Assembly: GCF_010389155.1 (NCBI RefSeq)
Contig: NC_057763.1
Span: forward strand, 5,828,649-5,892,648
DNA: 64,000 nt
DNA from: Erigeron canadensis
Lineage: Eukaryota > Streptophyta > Magnoliopsida > Asterales > Asteraceae
Direction: 5' to 3'
Below the pieces are notes generated by a model. It worked only from the letters and a program-made list of their open reading frames with translations, had not been told where the DNA came from and did not search any database. The translations under genes were made by a program, and so were the position numbers. Positions within the stretch are counted from its first letter, which is position 1, and every line of letters begins with the position of its first letter. Shown here piece by piece: positions 32,555 through 45,263 of this stretch.

Positions 32555-35270
32555 TTATTGTAAATAGAGAAAACATAAAATGAAGTAACCTTTTATTATT
32601 ATGTGCTTCAGATGTTTCATATTGATCAGAACTTTGAGATGATGCGTTATTGCATGTCTTTTCACGGTGTCCAAACTGACCACATCGCGGACACTTATGA
32701 CTTCTCCTTTTGGGTTCGTTTCGTGATACAATTCTGTTTTTTTTTGTCTTCCGGGAGGGCGTTTAATAATAGGCGGGTATATCTTCTCCTCTGTATCTAT
32801 ATGTACCCATTGATCTTTCCCAGATATTGTACCAAAATCTAAAGCATATGCTTCCTTAAATTTCTCAATGGAGAAATATGGATCAACATATTTGTCCCAA
32901 TCACTATCTCTTGTGAAAGCAATCAAAGTTGTTGCATGTACACAAGGGAGACCTTTAACTTGCCACACCCGACAACTGCATTTTCTCTCAAGAAGATTAA
33001 CCTCATAACGTTTTGTTTTATATGTTACTTCAGCTTGAGTATCACTGGTTCTTGAAACTTTGTATTCACCCAAGTTCTACAAGTAAAAAAAGAAAGAAAT
33101 ATAAACATTGAGGAGATATATGTATATGATGAGAGTATAAATTAGTATAATACTTATAGATCAATATACTTGCCTTGGAGATCTGATTGAGATAACTTTT
33201 TGCCTTAGGAACTAAAGTGCCATTCCATTTTTTTACAATCCTTATTTTCTTATCAAATCTTTTTATCATTTTTTCCCTAATGGAATCAAGGAGATCCAAC
33301 ACCGGCTTATAACGCAGTTTTCCTATCCAAGAATTAAATGCCTCAGAGATATTGTTGGTAATATAATCACACTTGGATATTGTGCCAAACTTGCTTCGAC
33401 TCCATATCTTATTATGGTTCTGAGTAAGATATGTAATCGCATTTTCACGCAAACCAACAATTTGTTTCATAAATCTATCATGCTCACTGGAATGGTACGT
33501 TAATGCAGCACCCCATAGGTTAGAGTAGAAGAAGTCACCACGAAAATGTTTCTTAAAGTTGCTATACAAGTGCCTTATGCATTCTCTATGCTGAACATTA
33601 GAATAAACATGCATAATAGCTACTTCTAACCCTTTTTGCATGTCAGATGAGATGACAAGACCGTCTGGTGTCCCAATTGCTTTTTTTAGCGACTCAAGGA
33701 ACCATGTCCACGATGCAGTATTCTCTGATTCAAGCACACTATAGGCAACTGGGAATATTGAATTATTACCATCAATTCCCGTGGCAGCAGCTACTACCCC
33801 ATTATACTTCCCTTTAAGATGACATGCATCAAGACCAATATAAGGACGACAACCAGCTAGAAACCCTTTAAAGCAAGCTGGTAATGATATAAAAAACCTC
33901 TTGAAGTGTTTCTTGTCACCTTTTTTCTCAAAGTCAATCTCAACAACACTTCCTGGATTCTTATTTAGTAGTTCCGCTTTGAAATCATCCATCTTAATGA
34001 ATGAATCTTCCCACTTACCATATATATCAGTGTAAGCTTGTTCCTTCCCTCTAAAGACTTTCAAATATGGTACATCCACATTGTAAATTTTCAATATCCA
34101 TTTCCTAAGTTCTGCAGGAGTGACATCCCCATCTGATTTTAACTTGTCTGAAACTATACCAGCAACCCATCCTTGTGTGGCACGGTTATTACCGCCTTTG
34201 TTGCTTCGAGTACAAGAATGAGCTTCTACCATTGTTTTACCTACATAATATGTTTTTTTTTTGTATTAGCATAACAAGCATTTAAGCTGTAAATTTTAAA
34301 AAAGTTATATACTTACTTCAAAAGTAATTTCATCTTGCATGGTAGAAGCATGTATTCTCCAGTCGCACTCCATGTTTCTACATCTTGCAATGAAGCGTGT
34401 TGGATCACTTTTCACTATAAAGTAATCGTACTCATTTGTGATTGCATGATGGTTCAAAGCTCTTTTGAAAGCAACTGCGTTTGTAAACTTAGAGTTCACT
34501 TTAATCGTTGGACATTTCTGGTTAAATGAGTCCGTTTCGCCTTCATAATTCAACATCGCACCTTCACCATCAGAACTAAGATGGCTGTGATAACTCTCTT
34601 CACTTGGACAATAATCTGATTCATCCTCATCATCTGTTTCAACAACTTTATCCTGAGCACTGTACAAAAAAATTACTTTGTTAGTGACTTGAATATAGTT
34701 GTCCTTAAACGTAAAAACAGTGTATGTACCTCTTTTGTAATTCAATTGTCCTACTGCTGTTATCTGTTGTCACATAAATGGTCACTTCTTTCTCTTTCTC
34801 GTACATGCTAAGCATAACCATGAAGTTGTCATCGGAATCAAGATCAATAAAAGATTGTCGTGTGGCATTCTTGTCAACAAAAACAGTTGAGAAGACGGGG
34901 TTGCTCTTGGATATATAAAGTCTGCTAATTTCATCTTGTAGTTGATTCAAGTTGTATGAGCATGTGTCAATACGGATACATTTTTGAGAGCCAAAACAAT
35001 ATATTTTCCTACATGAGTTCTTGGCTGGCCTAAAATAGCCTCCATATATTAGTTTGAGCTTATACTTAGATGGTACTTGCCTGAATATAAGAATTATACA
35101 TAAAAACATAAAAGAAATCATATAATAGTGTTATAATAGTGTTATAAATCAGCAATAAACAAACAAATGATGTTCAAAGAAATCATAAAAACATACTCAA
35201 TTATTGGTGATTCGGCCATATTTTCCCATCTTGGCTTATACGATTCAGCCATATCTACATCATTATCCAT
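32555..35270 (-). CDS. MULE transposase (MuDR-type), core intact, zinc knuckle frameshifted
   Basis: A small first exon (35270-35197) joins in frame to 35080-34740 (PB1-like start, K-L-x-Y-G-G), then a segment from 34659 with the MuDR N-terminal domain (F-x-x-A-V-x-F-K-R-A-L, C-x-x-x-x-C-x-W-R-I-H-A). 34232-33066 is the catalytic domain. First Asp is in G-L-D-A-C-H-L-K-G; second Asp in I-S-S-D-M-Q-K-G-L; the C2H2-like H-R-E-C-I-R-H-L; and a likely Glu in N-I-S-E-A-F-N-S-W. 33073-32555 has a SWIM finger (C-S-C-x-W-Q-V-K-G-L-P-C-V-H-A). Just after P-P-G-R one C is missing before a 9-base A-run near 32745. The expected C-P-R-C-G-Q-F-G-H-R-E-K-T-C knuckle lies in the next frame. Confidence 0.85.
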
Positions 35271-35746
35271 TTTCAATGTTATTCGGTATTACAACTTTCT
35301 GCAATACAATACAAAGTACAATGGTTAATCTTGTAGTGTCTTTACACACATCAAACCAAGCCAAAAATGTTCTTTTTTATGACATTTTACCCTTTATACA
35401 AAGAATAACATTACTCTAAATTCAAATCAAAATAAAAAACAATCTACCAATGCTAGACTGACAGTCATGGTTGATGCAAAAACTCAACTCAATAATGGAC
35501 ATAATAACAAACATGAAAATTTAGTACTATAAAAACATGAATGTGCCTAGTCCAACATATAAATGTTTGTACAATTATCAACCCATCCTTACAGCATACA
35601 TGACGTCTCTGTTTTTTTACCAAAACCATATCAACACAATCTCATCAAATAAAGTAGCTATAAAGAAATTATTTGTCAAAATTAAAGCATCAATATTGTC
35701 AATTGTAGTATGAATCAAATTTGGGAATCCATCTTTAACAACAGCA

Positions 35747-35778
<32 letters not shown>

Positions 35779-36200
35779 ACTAATCAAATAAAATTGATCT
35801 TCAGATAAGACAGGTACTGGCTTAGTATGATCAAGAGTAGGGCTTCTGACAAATAAATAGATATTCAGCCAACTATTTGATCGATATTTAGGGAAGAAAA
35901 AGGGCGGGAATTTGAGGCGCGAATTGTGATCTCTGCGTTATGTAATTAGGGATTCCCTATTTGTTATGTAGATCGTAAAATGGGGCTAAATAATTGTGGG
36001 TTAAATGAGAAAGGTTATAATTGTAATTTACAAATGTAATTTAATAATTTTAGGAGTTTTAATGTTTTAAATTGATTAAATTTAATTATTTGGATAATTA
36101 TGATATATTTAAATCTTAATAATGGCTTTTATGATATTTCAAAAATTAATTGTCTAAATGTGATATTTAAGAGCTTAATAGTGGCATATATGATATTTTC

Positions 36201-38093
36201 GCTTTTTTTTACTAGCTAATTGAACCCGGAACATTTAATAAAAACTTTACAAACAAAAATATATTATTAATAGGGAAACGACATCATATTAATCTATCAA
36301 TGATTCATCTAAGTAAATATTGTGGAGCTATGTCACCAATTTTTAAGAAAATATGATGACATAACAATTTTATTTTATTAACATAAAAGAAGAGATGATC
36401 CTAAATTAACTAATTACGGATGATAACCAAAAACAAAAATTATTAGCTTTACACATAATTGTAATGGTATAAGAAAAATTATGTAGTTTAATAGCTTTTA
36501 GTGACTAAAAAAATGACATAAAACCAGATTTTTTTAGAAAAACAAAAAGTTGTTTGATAGCCAGAATAGTACAGATAAAAAATGAACCGGTTATTTTAAG
36601 CAATAAACCTGAAAGATTTATAACTTTGGCATTAAACTAAAACATCAGATGTAGATTAAGAATTAATTATCAATATATTGAGTAATTGGCAAGTCTAGTT
36701 ATAAGATTAAGAATTTTATGCTCATATGTATCTACTCGATAATTGATACATATCCTTATTATATATATATTTATTACTTGAGTCGCCTCGATATTGTTCG
36801 AATCACAATCCGTTGTTGTATAGGAAGAAGTTCTATAGCAGTTTTTGATTATCACATTCTTATCATATTGCAAATTTATTAGTAAAAAGTAAGAGGTTGT
36901 CTTATCACCTTATGTAGCTCGTCCCCTATTCGTCTTTGGCGTTTCCGCCATCCAAAAACAAGTGAATACTATTAGGTTCCACTTGTTTTTGGACTCGTCT
37001 TTGGGTCACTCGTTCCCCTAGTTGTTTATGTGTTTATATGTTTTTTTTCCTTTTAAATTGTGAGTATAAAATTAAATAAAAGGTGAGTCTAAACTTAATC
37101 TTTTAATATTAGGTTAGGTTAAGAGAACCAGTCCTTGAATGATGTTTTGTTAACGTGGTGTTCACTAGGATTACTCTAAGGACTACTAAGGACTACTCCT
37201 TAGTATAATTAAAGTAGTTCAAGTCCATAGAAGTAACCGAAAGAAAAGTACAAGAATTATGGTTACATTCTTATTGTTGTATTTTATACTATACAATATA
37301 TTTTATTTAATTGAAAATATTTAAATATTGTTGTAGATCCATATGAAAAATTTGTGTAGGTAAGAAAAATGAAAAGACTAGGTTTTTATACGAATTGTTT
37401 TTGAATTTTTGTAAAACTACGAAGAACGCACTACAAATCATATTGCATTTGTTCACACTTTTAGGTGAGTGTGAACAAATTAAAAATTTTGTCACGCTTC
37501 TTAGTGTGTAGAAATATATTGAATTAAAAGTGTGTGAAAATTTCTCCATACTAAAAAGTGTGTAGAAATAAAAGTTCATACTTTTTAATGTGAACTTTCA
37601 TAATTATTTTGTCACACTTTATTTGTCCACGGTAACTAAAAAGTTACCATGAAAGCTTCGATAATTATTTTTTTTAAAATTATTTTCTTTTAAATTTCAA
37701 CTCAATAACAGAACATAATTGCCATGCAACATCTAACCCCTTATTCTTTTTTCAAACCCCTTATTCTTTTTTCAAACCCATTCAAATTTTTCTTTAGTTG
37801 GAACAAAATTAAATCCTAAATTGAGTGGCTAACCCCACGTGGTAAATCCCTTGACCAGTGGTTTACAGTTTGCAAACTCGTCCCTGGGTCCGCCGCCACT
37901 CCAGTATTGCAACTTGCAAGGTGCAAAGAGAGCCTTACATGTCACCTCATATTCAATTCTTATGATATCTATCAAACCGAAACAGTAACTTTTTTTCTTT
38001 TATTCTACTCTTTCTAAATATCAAAAACAAATCAACAGTTTTCTTTTTCTATAGATCATCATCATGACCGTTTCTGTGGATTAGCTTTTCTTC
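36201..38093. other. Upstream region of F-box gene B, AT-rich
   Basis: No gene is recognised. 36952-36964 and 36980-36992 form a perfect 13-bp hairpin (CCAAAAACAAGTG and complement) with a 15-base loop. 37440-37620 holds several GTGTGAAC / GTGTGTAGAAA repeats of both orientations, perhaps an old MITE. A pyrimidine-rich stretch near 37985-38040 probably belongs to the 5' leader of the F-box gene. Confidence 0.5.
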
Positions 38094-40666
38094 ATGCATA
38101 TAGATATGGATTCCTGGTCTAGCGAAAAAAGAAAGAAAGAAGAAACTGATAGATTAAGCAGCTTGCCAAATCATCTGATTCATAAAATCCTATCTTTTAT
38201 CAGTATGAAAGAAACTGTCAAAACCATAGCTTTATCATCTAGATATAGATTTATCTGGACTACACTGCCATACCTTAATTTCTCAACTGAAGAGTTCCTT
38301 AGGTTGAAAAAATCGTCCATATTCGTCACACGTTATCTCACTCGCCGTAATAGTCAAGTAGATGTGTCTTCTCTGAAGCTCTGTTTTCGTGGTAAGGTCA
38401 CCCAGCCGTGTGTCAAAAAACTCATGGATTATGCATTTTCTCACAATATCCAACAACTTGATGTTGAATATTTGCTTGATAATGACATTAGATCATTTCC
38501 CTTGTCACTATTTAACTCCGGCCATTCTCTCAAACATCTCAGCTTGAAAAAAGGATTTAAAACGAAGTCGGCGCTGAAATGTAATCGCAACCTTGGCATC
38601 ATGTCAACTTTGGACATCCCGGGTTTAACAACATTGTATCTTCAAGGTGTCACTTTCTGGACGTATTACCATCGTGACAATTGTGTTGGCCTTTTATCCA
38701 AGTGTGCAAATTTGAAAAAACTCACCTTAAAAAGCTGTGAAACACAAGGAATGAATAGTTTTAGTATTTGTCATCCTGGACTATCTAATCTCACTCTTGA
38801 TGAAGGACGCTTTAATGTAAATGTTGTAAATGTGGTTGCACCTAAACTCGAGAATCTGACTATTAGATGCAATAATAATGGGAATAGTGTGGAGTATGTG
38901 ATTTCTGCACCAAATCTTGACTCATTGGCTTATAGTGGTGACCATCCTTTGCACCTTAAGTCTACAGATCATGGTTTCCATCATTTGAAGGAGGCGGATA
39001 TTCGGGTTACGGGTCCAAATGTTGCTGATCAGGATCATCAAATGGTTTGTCTGCTTCAGCATCTCCACAATGTCAAATTTCTAACACTTAACTTGAAAAG
39101 TTTGGAGGTATTTATATATATCTTCATGTTTATCATGTGCATCTTATATTTTTATTTGTCTGAAGGTAAAAGTAATAAAAATAAGAGATGGTATAAAAAG
39201 GCCGGCCTATTGTGTTCATATATCTTCATGTTTATCTTGTTACGTATATCACAATGTATAACAAGATTTGATAAGGTAATTTTAGGGGTTGTTTGGTTTG
39301 TACTAAGGTTGTTCGATGATTTGATTTATAGTTTCGCTTTTTAATTCTGGCAGCTCAACCGAAAATTAAATCATACTCGTACTAACTAGAAATAAACCAG
39401 TACCATTTTCAACCTTGTATATTTTGTCATATAATGGGAATCATTTACCATCATAATTTGACGGAATAAAAAAGAATTCGATGATTCCCAGTTTCAGTGG
39501 GAATCATTTGCAAATCTGAACTAGTAATCAAGGTTACTTAAGCTAATTTGTTGTGTACATATATAATTTTCAGTTTTTCACTTACAATATATTTTGCAGC
39601 TTCTTTTGTCATCCATGGACCTAATAGCTCATGAACATTCTCCGTTTGTTAACTTAAAGAGTTTAACTATTTATCCTGAGGGGGAGATGAGGGGCCTTCC
39701 AAAAGGAAAAGTCAATTTGTCTACTGAAGTGAACAACTATTTGCCGGATACTTCACCAAGGGCCACCTTGACAATGTTTTCCCGTGAGGTATGTAAATTG
39801 CAACGCCTGGAAGTATATATGTATACGACTATACTCATGCATTATGCATCCTACTTATTGCTCTAGATTTTTAGACAGTTATGGCAAGCATTTAAGCGTA
39901 AGTTTAGACCCTCATGTTATGTTTCAACCAAAGGTATATCAACGGATATCAGGGAAGCCTAAATCTGGTGACATTTTTTTAGGGGATATATGGTATGTAT
40001 GATGTCCCATTTTTTTTGGTTTCTCAAAATTGAATCAGATTTGGTAAATTTGGAATAAAGCATTTCGTGTGAGTCTTGAGTTCTACTTACCTAAAGTTTA
40101 TATTTTGACATCTTGTGGCCTTTTTGTGTGATGAATCTTCATATGTATCCTATATGGCTATATGAAGTATAAAACACTCTGCGATCATGCAGGAGATTAT
40201 AGCAGTGAGGGACGTTGTATCAGTGCAAAAGCTTATGGCCGAATTACGGGTGCTTTTAAAACAAGAGATAGCTAATACAAAGACCCAAAGGAAAGCACCG
40301 ATGGAGAGAAACAATGCAAAAATGCATGACAAAGGAAAGGCGCAACCAGGGACTAAGATGCAACTTCAAATTGAAGGAAACATCACACTGATCAAGCGTT
40401 GTTGGAAAGATTTGAGTGTGCAATTTGAGCAAAGGAAAGACAAGGTTTGTCTCATTATTTCCAAGTTGGGGAGCATTGAAGGATTACTCAAAAAGCTGCC
40501 TGCAACAAACCGTACTATGATTCAACCATGTTTTTCTAGTCTTTGTGCTGAGGCAGATACCGTCTTAAGTAAAATAATGAAGATGCAGTATGATGAGAAT
40601 CAAGGCCGTTTAAGTGTCTGTTTTCATGAACTCGCTACAAGTACAACATTTGAACCGTCTTCTTAG
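38094..40666 (+). CDS. F-box/LRR protein, paralog B
   Basis: Exons 38094-39107, 39600-39788 and 40193-40666 have GT-AG borders, all phase 0 (about 558 residues). It is closely similar to paralog A throughout: K-R-K-K-E-E-T-D-R-L-S-S-L-P-N-H-L-I-H-K-I-L-S-F F-box (residues about 14-60), then LRRs to exon 1's end. Exon 2 has R-G-L-P-K-G-K-V-N-L-S-T-E. Exon 3 has a charged helical tail (L-M-A-E-L-R-V-L-L-K-Q-E, W-K-D-L-S-V-Q-F-E-Q-R-K). No stop or shift is seen, so it is likely functional as an SCF adaptor of unknown substrate. It lies head to head with paralog A. Met 38106 is an alternative start. Its 492-bp intron 1 lacks the MITE of paralog A. A 3'-UTR intron (about 40674-40763) is suggested. 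Confidence 0.9.
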
Positions 40667-42950
40667 CAAATTGTAAGTTATTGATTTCTCTTATGCTCAT
40701 GAGAACTACTATAATCAAAATGTTAAATTTTGGTGCCATTTTATCCTTTTGTTTTCATTTCAGGTCCAATGTTTTTTGTTATTGCCCCGATGAAAAGGAA
40801 AGCAGCTTTTTTGCACAAGTTGGAAGGGTAAAGTTATAAACTCCTAGCAGATATGAACTCAAGTAGTAAAGCATATATGCTTTTTTTTTGCTGATATGAT
40901 GCACACTGATGACATTATCATATATCATAACAAACATCGCTTTGTATGTTGTGGCTTGCTCATATTTTATGATCATATGTGTATGTGTTTTTACTTTTTG
41001 GTATAATGCCTATACTATAAGAAATCTTTGAACAATATGATATAACTAGGTTATCTGTAGTCCAGTGTTGCGGGGCTTTGGTTATGGTGATTGTGATGTT
41101 AGTGTTGTGGATTCTGTAATGAAGTTAAGTGGAAGAAAAGGGTCGGGAAACCATGGAAATGCTGTGAATGGGTATTGACAGTTATCAGGCTGATTTTCAA
41201 AAGGTAGAAGCTGCAATTGCCCATTCACATATATTACAATGGATTTCTATACACAACATGTGCTAATACAAAAGTTGGGATTATCCTTATGAGGCAGAGT
41301 TACTTATAATAGAAGTTGAAATTGCCCAGTTACAGATATCAGCAACATGATGGTTTAGTATACAAATTTGGGGTAAATGCAAAAGAAGTTGCATTGTTTT
41401 TGTAGCGCGTTTTGGGTTTTTCCTGCACGGCTCTGTTTGATCTTCTGCTAATATGCAAAAGTGGCACATTTTGCTCTTTGGTAATATATACACGTGTGTT
41501 TTAATCTGTTTATTGGTACTATTTAAGGCTAGCCTAGCTCTTCATGTAGGAAATCCACGTAAGAAACATTTGAAGAAGAAAATGGTCTATCGACCTGGCC
41601 TAAAACCATGTGCGAGCGCTTTTTATTAGACTCTTGACTTAGGGGTCGAAATCCATACCTATAACTCCCAGAAACTGTAAACAGTAAAAGGTGACTAGTT
41701 AACAAACCTATTAGCAACAAAGAAATCAAATTCTCAAAGATGAATAGATTGTTACATACAGCAATATGAACACTATGGAAACACTTTTAATAAATTGCAC
41801 ATAAGAAGCAAATAGAAAAGTTTTATTTTGAAGTTGAAGTTCACATAATAACCAACATTTTTAAGGTGCCAACTCTTGGTAGATTCTTTGCAAGAAGGTA
41901 TTGGGTGAAATTGCACATCTTTCGTAGAATAATGTTAGTTACATATTGAGTATTACATATTTGGACTATTTATGTTTAAAGTCTAATCATTTTTGATGAA
42001 CTTTCAATGCTTAGACGGTATGCAAATGTGGTCTCAGGTTCCCTAGAGACGTTGTGTGAAGGAAAATGGCCAAAAGTGATGCCAGGAAGGTCAAAAGAAG
42101 CTTAGGGATGGTCTATGTGAAGATTGGTCGAAGAATACTATAAAAATTAAAGCTGCAAATTGCTTTGGTGTGCCAGTGCCACACTTTTGAAGACAATACA
42201 AAACTGAAAATTGTTACATAGACGAAAATGTCAAGGGGAGAATGTTGGTTCGCGACTGGAGATTTTTTGGTGCTACAATTCCAAAAATTTCATGAGATAC
42301 AGTTTGTGCTTTGTTTGGGACTTTGAGGGAGATTGGAGTTAAGTATTACATTTATGTCTTTTCTTGTGTGATTACCAACCAAAGTGTCTTTGAAGGAGAT
42401 ATAGGCTTGATGTTTTTTCCTTCGAATCCTTGTAACGACCAAGGGTTAAAATTTTATTATCCAAATCCAAGGTACGTATAACGCTTCACAATTATACAGT
42501 GAGATTTCTCTAAAATCGTATTCCGACTAAATTTTCGAAAAAAAAAAACCAAAAAGGTGTCTTAGAGGTTATTGATGTTTTTATCTTGTAATTGTTGCAT
42601 AAATTAGGCATTTAGACGGAAAAGCAGGTAGGTCAGACGGGTAGCTAGTAAGTCAAAACGGATTTGGCACTGTTAAATTGGATTGAACCTTAATAATTTG
42701 TGACATAAATATTGTTACAATTATCTACTTTCTAAATTTAAAAAAAAAACTTATGAAATTGTATGGATTATACATTCATTTTGTGCCACATTTGAGTATT
42801 TGATTAGTTCAACCCATTTGACCTCGTTACCATTAATCAATTCTTGGATAATTAATTCTTTCATTAGTTCGCTAGAGATTGATTAACCCAATCAATGGGT
42901 TGAAATTTTCGCCCCCACTGGACTAAAACATAGATAACTAGGTAACCTAC
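40667..42950. other. 3' flank of F-box B and intergenic DNA
   Basis: 40670-40930 matches the 3' flank of paralog A. Beyond that, no open frame with recognisable content is seen. 42000-42300 reads partly like an old coding fragment but I cannot assign it. Confidence 0.5.
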
Positions 42951-43254
42951 TTGTGGTACCGTCCTGATCCCGATCCCGGTAATGGCGGCTCAAGGTTTGT
43001 AGAGGTCTCAAACGAAATCAATTTTAGAGGCCTAATCCATTACGATATAAATTAAAGTAACAAAAAAAATAGCTCGACTTTTGTTATTCAACTACTAGTA
43101 ATAAAAAAGATGTAGGTGTTGATACAAAAACTAAAAAGGCGTTACCGCAATGTAAATTGTATAATGATACTTAGTCCTAGATCCAAACATTAAGTCTAAT
43201 ATACATAATATTGAGGCCTTGAAAATTTGGGGGCCTAAAGCGATCGCCTAGACT

Positions 43255-43520
43255 CGTACTACTGTTGAGCCACCTCTGGATCCCGGTACCGGGAATTGGT
43301 ACCGTTTTGACTTACAATTTCCCGATCAACTAGATAACCTCCTTGTGTTAGCAAAATTTCTCATTTCCCGATCCCGTCCCGGTACCGGGAAGTGGTACCG
43401 ACTACCGAACGGGATCGAGACCGGTACCAACTTTTTAGAGTTTTCGGGATCGGTACTAGTCGGTACCGGGACCGGGAAAATCCCGGGAATCCCATTTAGT
43501 CCCAACTAGTCCCGTGATGA
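43255..43520 (-). repeat. GGTACC-rich repeat, copy 1
   Basis: GGTACC palindromes occur repeatedly, often extended to CCCGGTACCGGG. A stretch containing GATCCCGAAAA and TGGTACCG (minus strand) matches the repeat at 47205-47345. Such dense short palindromes at element ends are typical of subterminal regions of some hAT-type non-autonomous transposons (inference). Confidence 0.6.
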
Positions 43521-44838
43521 ATTCCAACAAGATTGGGCTATGTATCTTTTTTCATGTATTTGGCCAATATTAATACATACAATAGTGGAAGTTGTTTGAC
43601 TCATGAGTTTCATGTAGAAGTCATGAATCAATATTCTCAACTCTCAGACCTCATAATAATCTACACATCAAATAATAAAAGTAGCAGTACTTCTATTCTC
43701 TAGTTTATTGACTTTATTCTCATTTCTTCCTCCGACCTTTCTGCAAATGATAACTACATTCTTTTAAATTGTCACTATTCTAACTTGATGGACATTGACC
43801 GATCGACTTTTATTTTGTCAATTAATGTGCCATACATTTTGTTATTAAAAAATGAATTTGATATAAAAAAGTAATATGTTTTAGATAAAAGTTCTAAGAT
43901 GTTAATGTTGGAATTAATATGATTCGTATTGTAAACATAATGAAAACATGATAATAATAATGTGCACCTGACGATCTAGAGGACCTTATAAAAACAAGAA
44001 TGTTTGCCATTGATGTCAGGTTCCCAAAACAAGATGATTGTTATTAGATGGGTATAAGTTTGGGAGAGAAAACACACACAAAGAAGGTGGAAGATTAGGG
44101 TTCAGATAGTTGGAAATGGCTCTATATTTGATGAACAAGTTACAATTATGAACATGGTCAATAACCGTCTATTGTAACCCCTATTTGATGATGTACATAT
44201 ATGGATACTTTCAAAATATTCACAACTGATTTTGTCATGTATTATTAAGTTAAAAGTCACATAACTTAATATAGTGTGTTTGTTTTAATGATGTACCATT
44301 GGTTTCTACAAGTTCATATTCACTGAAATTTTTGGTAACTTTATCTATTTTTTTATTAGGATGAAACGAACAATTCAAGCTTATAAAATTCGTTTGACAA
44401 CCTTAAACTTCATATTTTTACACGAAACCAATTCCACCAGAAAGTAGACTTCCTGAATTTAATTTTAGACACCAAAAACGTGACTTAACCATCTTCCATG
44501 ACCAAGATACGACTTTTCAAAGTTAACAAACCGAATTTGTCAAGATTCCAAAGTAATTCCAACTTACTATTTTCAAGACTATAACTAAATTTTATATATA
44601 AACTTTCAAATCTTTCCAACACCCATATAAATATGTTAGTCTGATTTCCATGGCACCATAATTTGTTTTCCCTATATTATATTAATTACTACACAAGAAT
44701 TAATACGTAAACTTTTAAGATTAATGTGATTTATACTTCAAGCTTTTGATTTAACCTAAAAAAAAAAAACCTTTCATTCATTATCATAAATTTTGCCATA
44801 ATATATATTCATCAAATAGGTTACTTATAACACAAGAT
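43521..44838. other. Intergenic, unassigned
   Basis: AT-rich. 43910 onward starts TGTTGGAATTA and contains TATA-like and A-rich signals reminiscent of a small copia-type LTR, but no matching end, primer site or target duplication is seen. Not called as an element. Confidence 0.4.
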
Positions 44839-45263
44839 TAATATATATATATATATATATATTAAAAGAGTAAGAATCCTAGCCTTTTCAAGCCTTCTTC
44901 AAATCTAAAGTTATGCTAAAAAATTGCCAACTAGGATTTATCCTATGTGTCATCTCCAAACTTTTTTATATATATTTTTATTTAAATTTAGATAGATTTG
45001 AATTAATTAGGTAAACATTATATCAAATCAAACATTATAATTATAATTATTTATTTGAGACCTTAATTCCATCCGGTTTTTTTTTAAATTATATATTCAA
45101 TATATTTTTTTAACAAATCTAAGTTTTGATAAGATATTCAAGCATATTTAACAATAATATTATGCTAACTAAACCAAATTTTAATTATCAATATCATATT
45201 AAAACCTTTGATAATTCAATTAAATAACCGCATATCGTGCGGGTAAAAAACCTAATATGTATA
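44839..45263 (+). mobile_element. Helitron-like non-autonomous element
   Basis: The right end has a short hairpin CCGCA-TATCG-TGCGG followed 8 bases later by CTAA and then T (45240-45264). This is the CTRR|T arrangement of Helitron 3' ends. The left side begins with (AT)n then TTAAAAGAGTAAGAATCC, resembling plant Helitron starts, but the canonical TC is not clear. No coding capacity. Confidence 0.5.

Larger units (their letters stand above)
31690..36200 (-). mobile_element. Mutator-like element (MULE) with about 190-bp terminal inverted repeats
   Basis: The ends GAAAA(A)TATCATATATGCC at 31690 and its complement ending at 36200 open terminal inverted repeats of about 190 bp (31690-31950, lengthened by a tandem duplication; 36009-36200). 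A transposase gene lies between. The target is a T-rich tract (GCCT11 on the left, GCT8 on the right), so the expected 9-bp duplication cannot be defined exactly. Length is 4511 bp. It inserted 197 bp upstream of the PSRP-3 start codon. Confidence 0.9.

Noticed and set aside
39784..40002. Additional F-box exon with D-S-Y-G and L-D-P-H-V-x-F-Q-P, conserved between paralogs
   Set aside because: In paralog A the phase required leads to a stop, while direct joining of exons 2 and 3 keeps frame in both. Kept only as a possible alternative exon.
42000..42300. Possible degraded transposase or host exon
   Set aside because: No frame longer than a few dozen residues and no motif recognised.
43910..44300. 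Possible copia-type solo LTR beginning TGTTGGAATTA
   Set aside because: No matching CA end with a 5-bp duplication and no primer site could be found.
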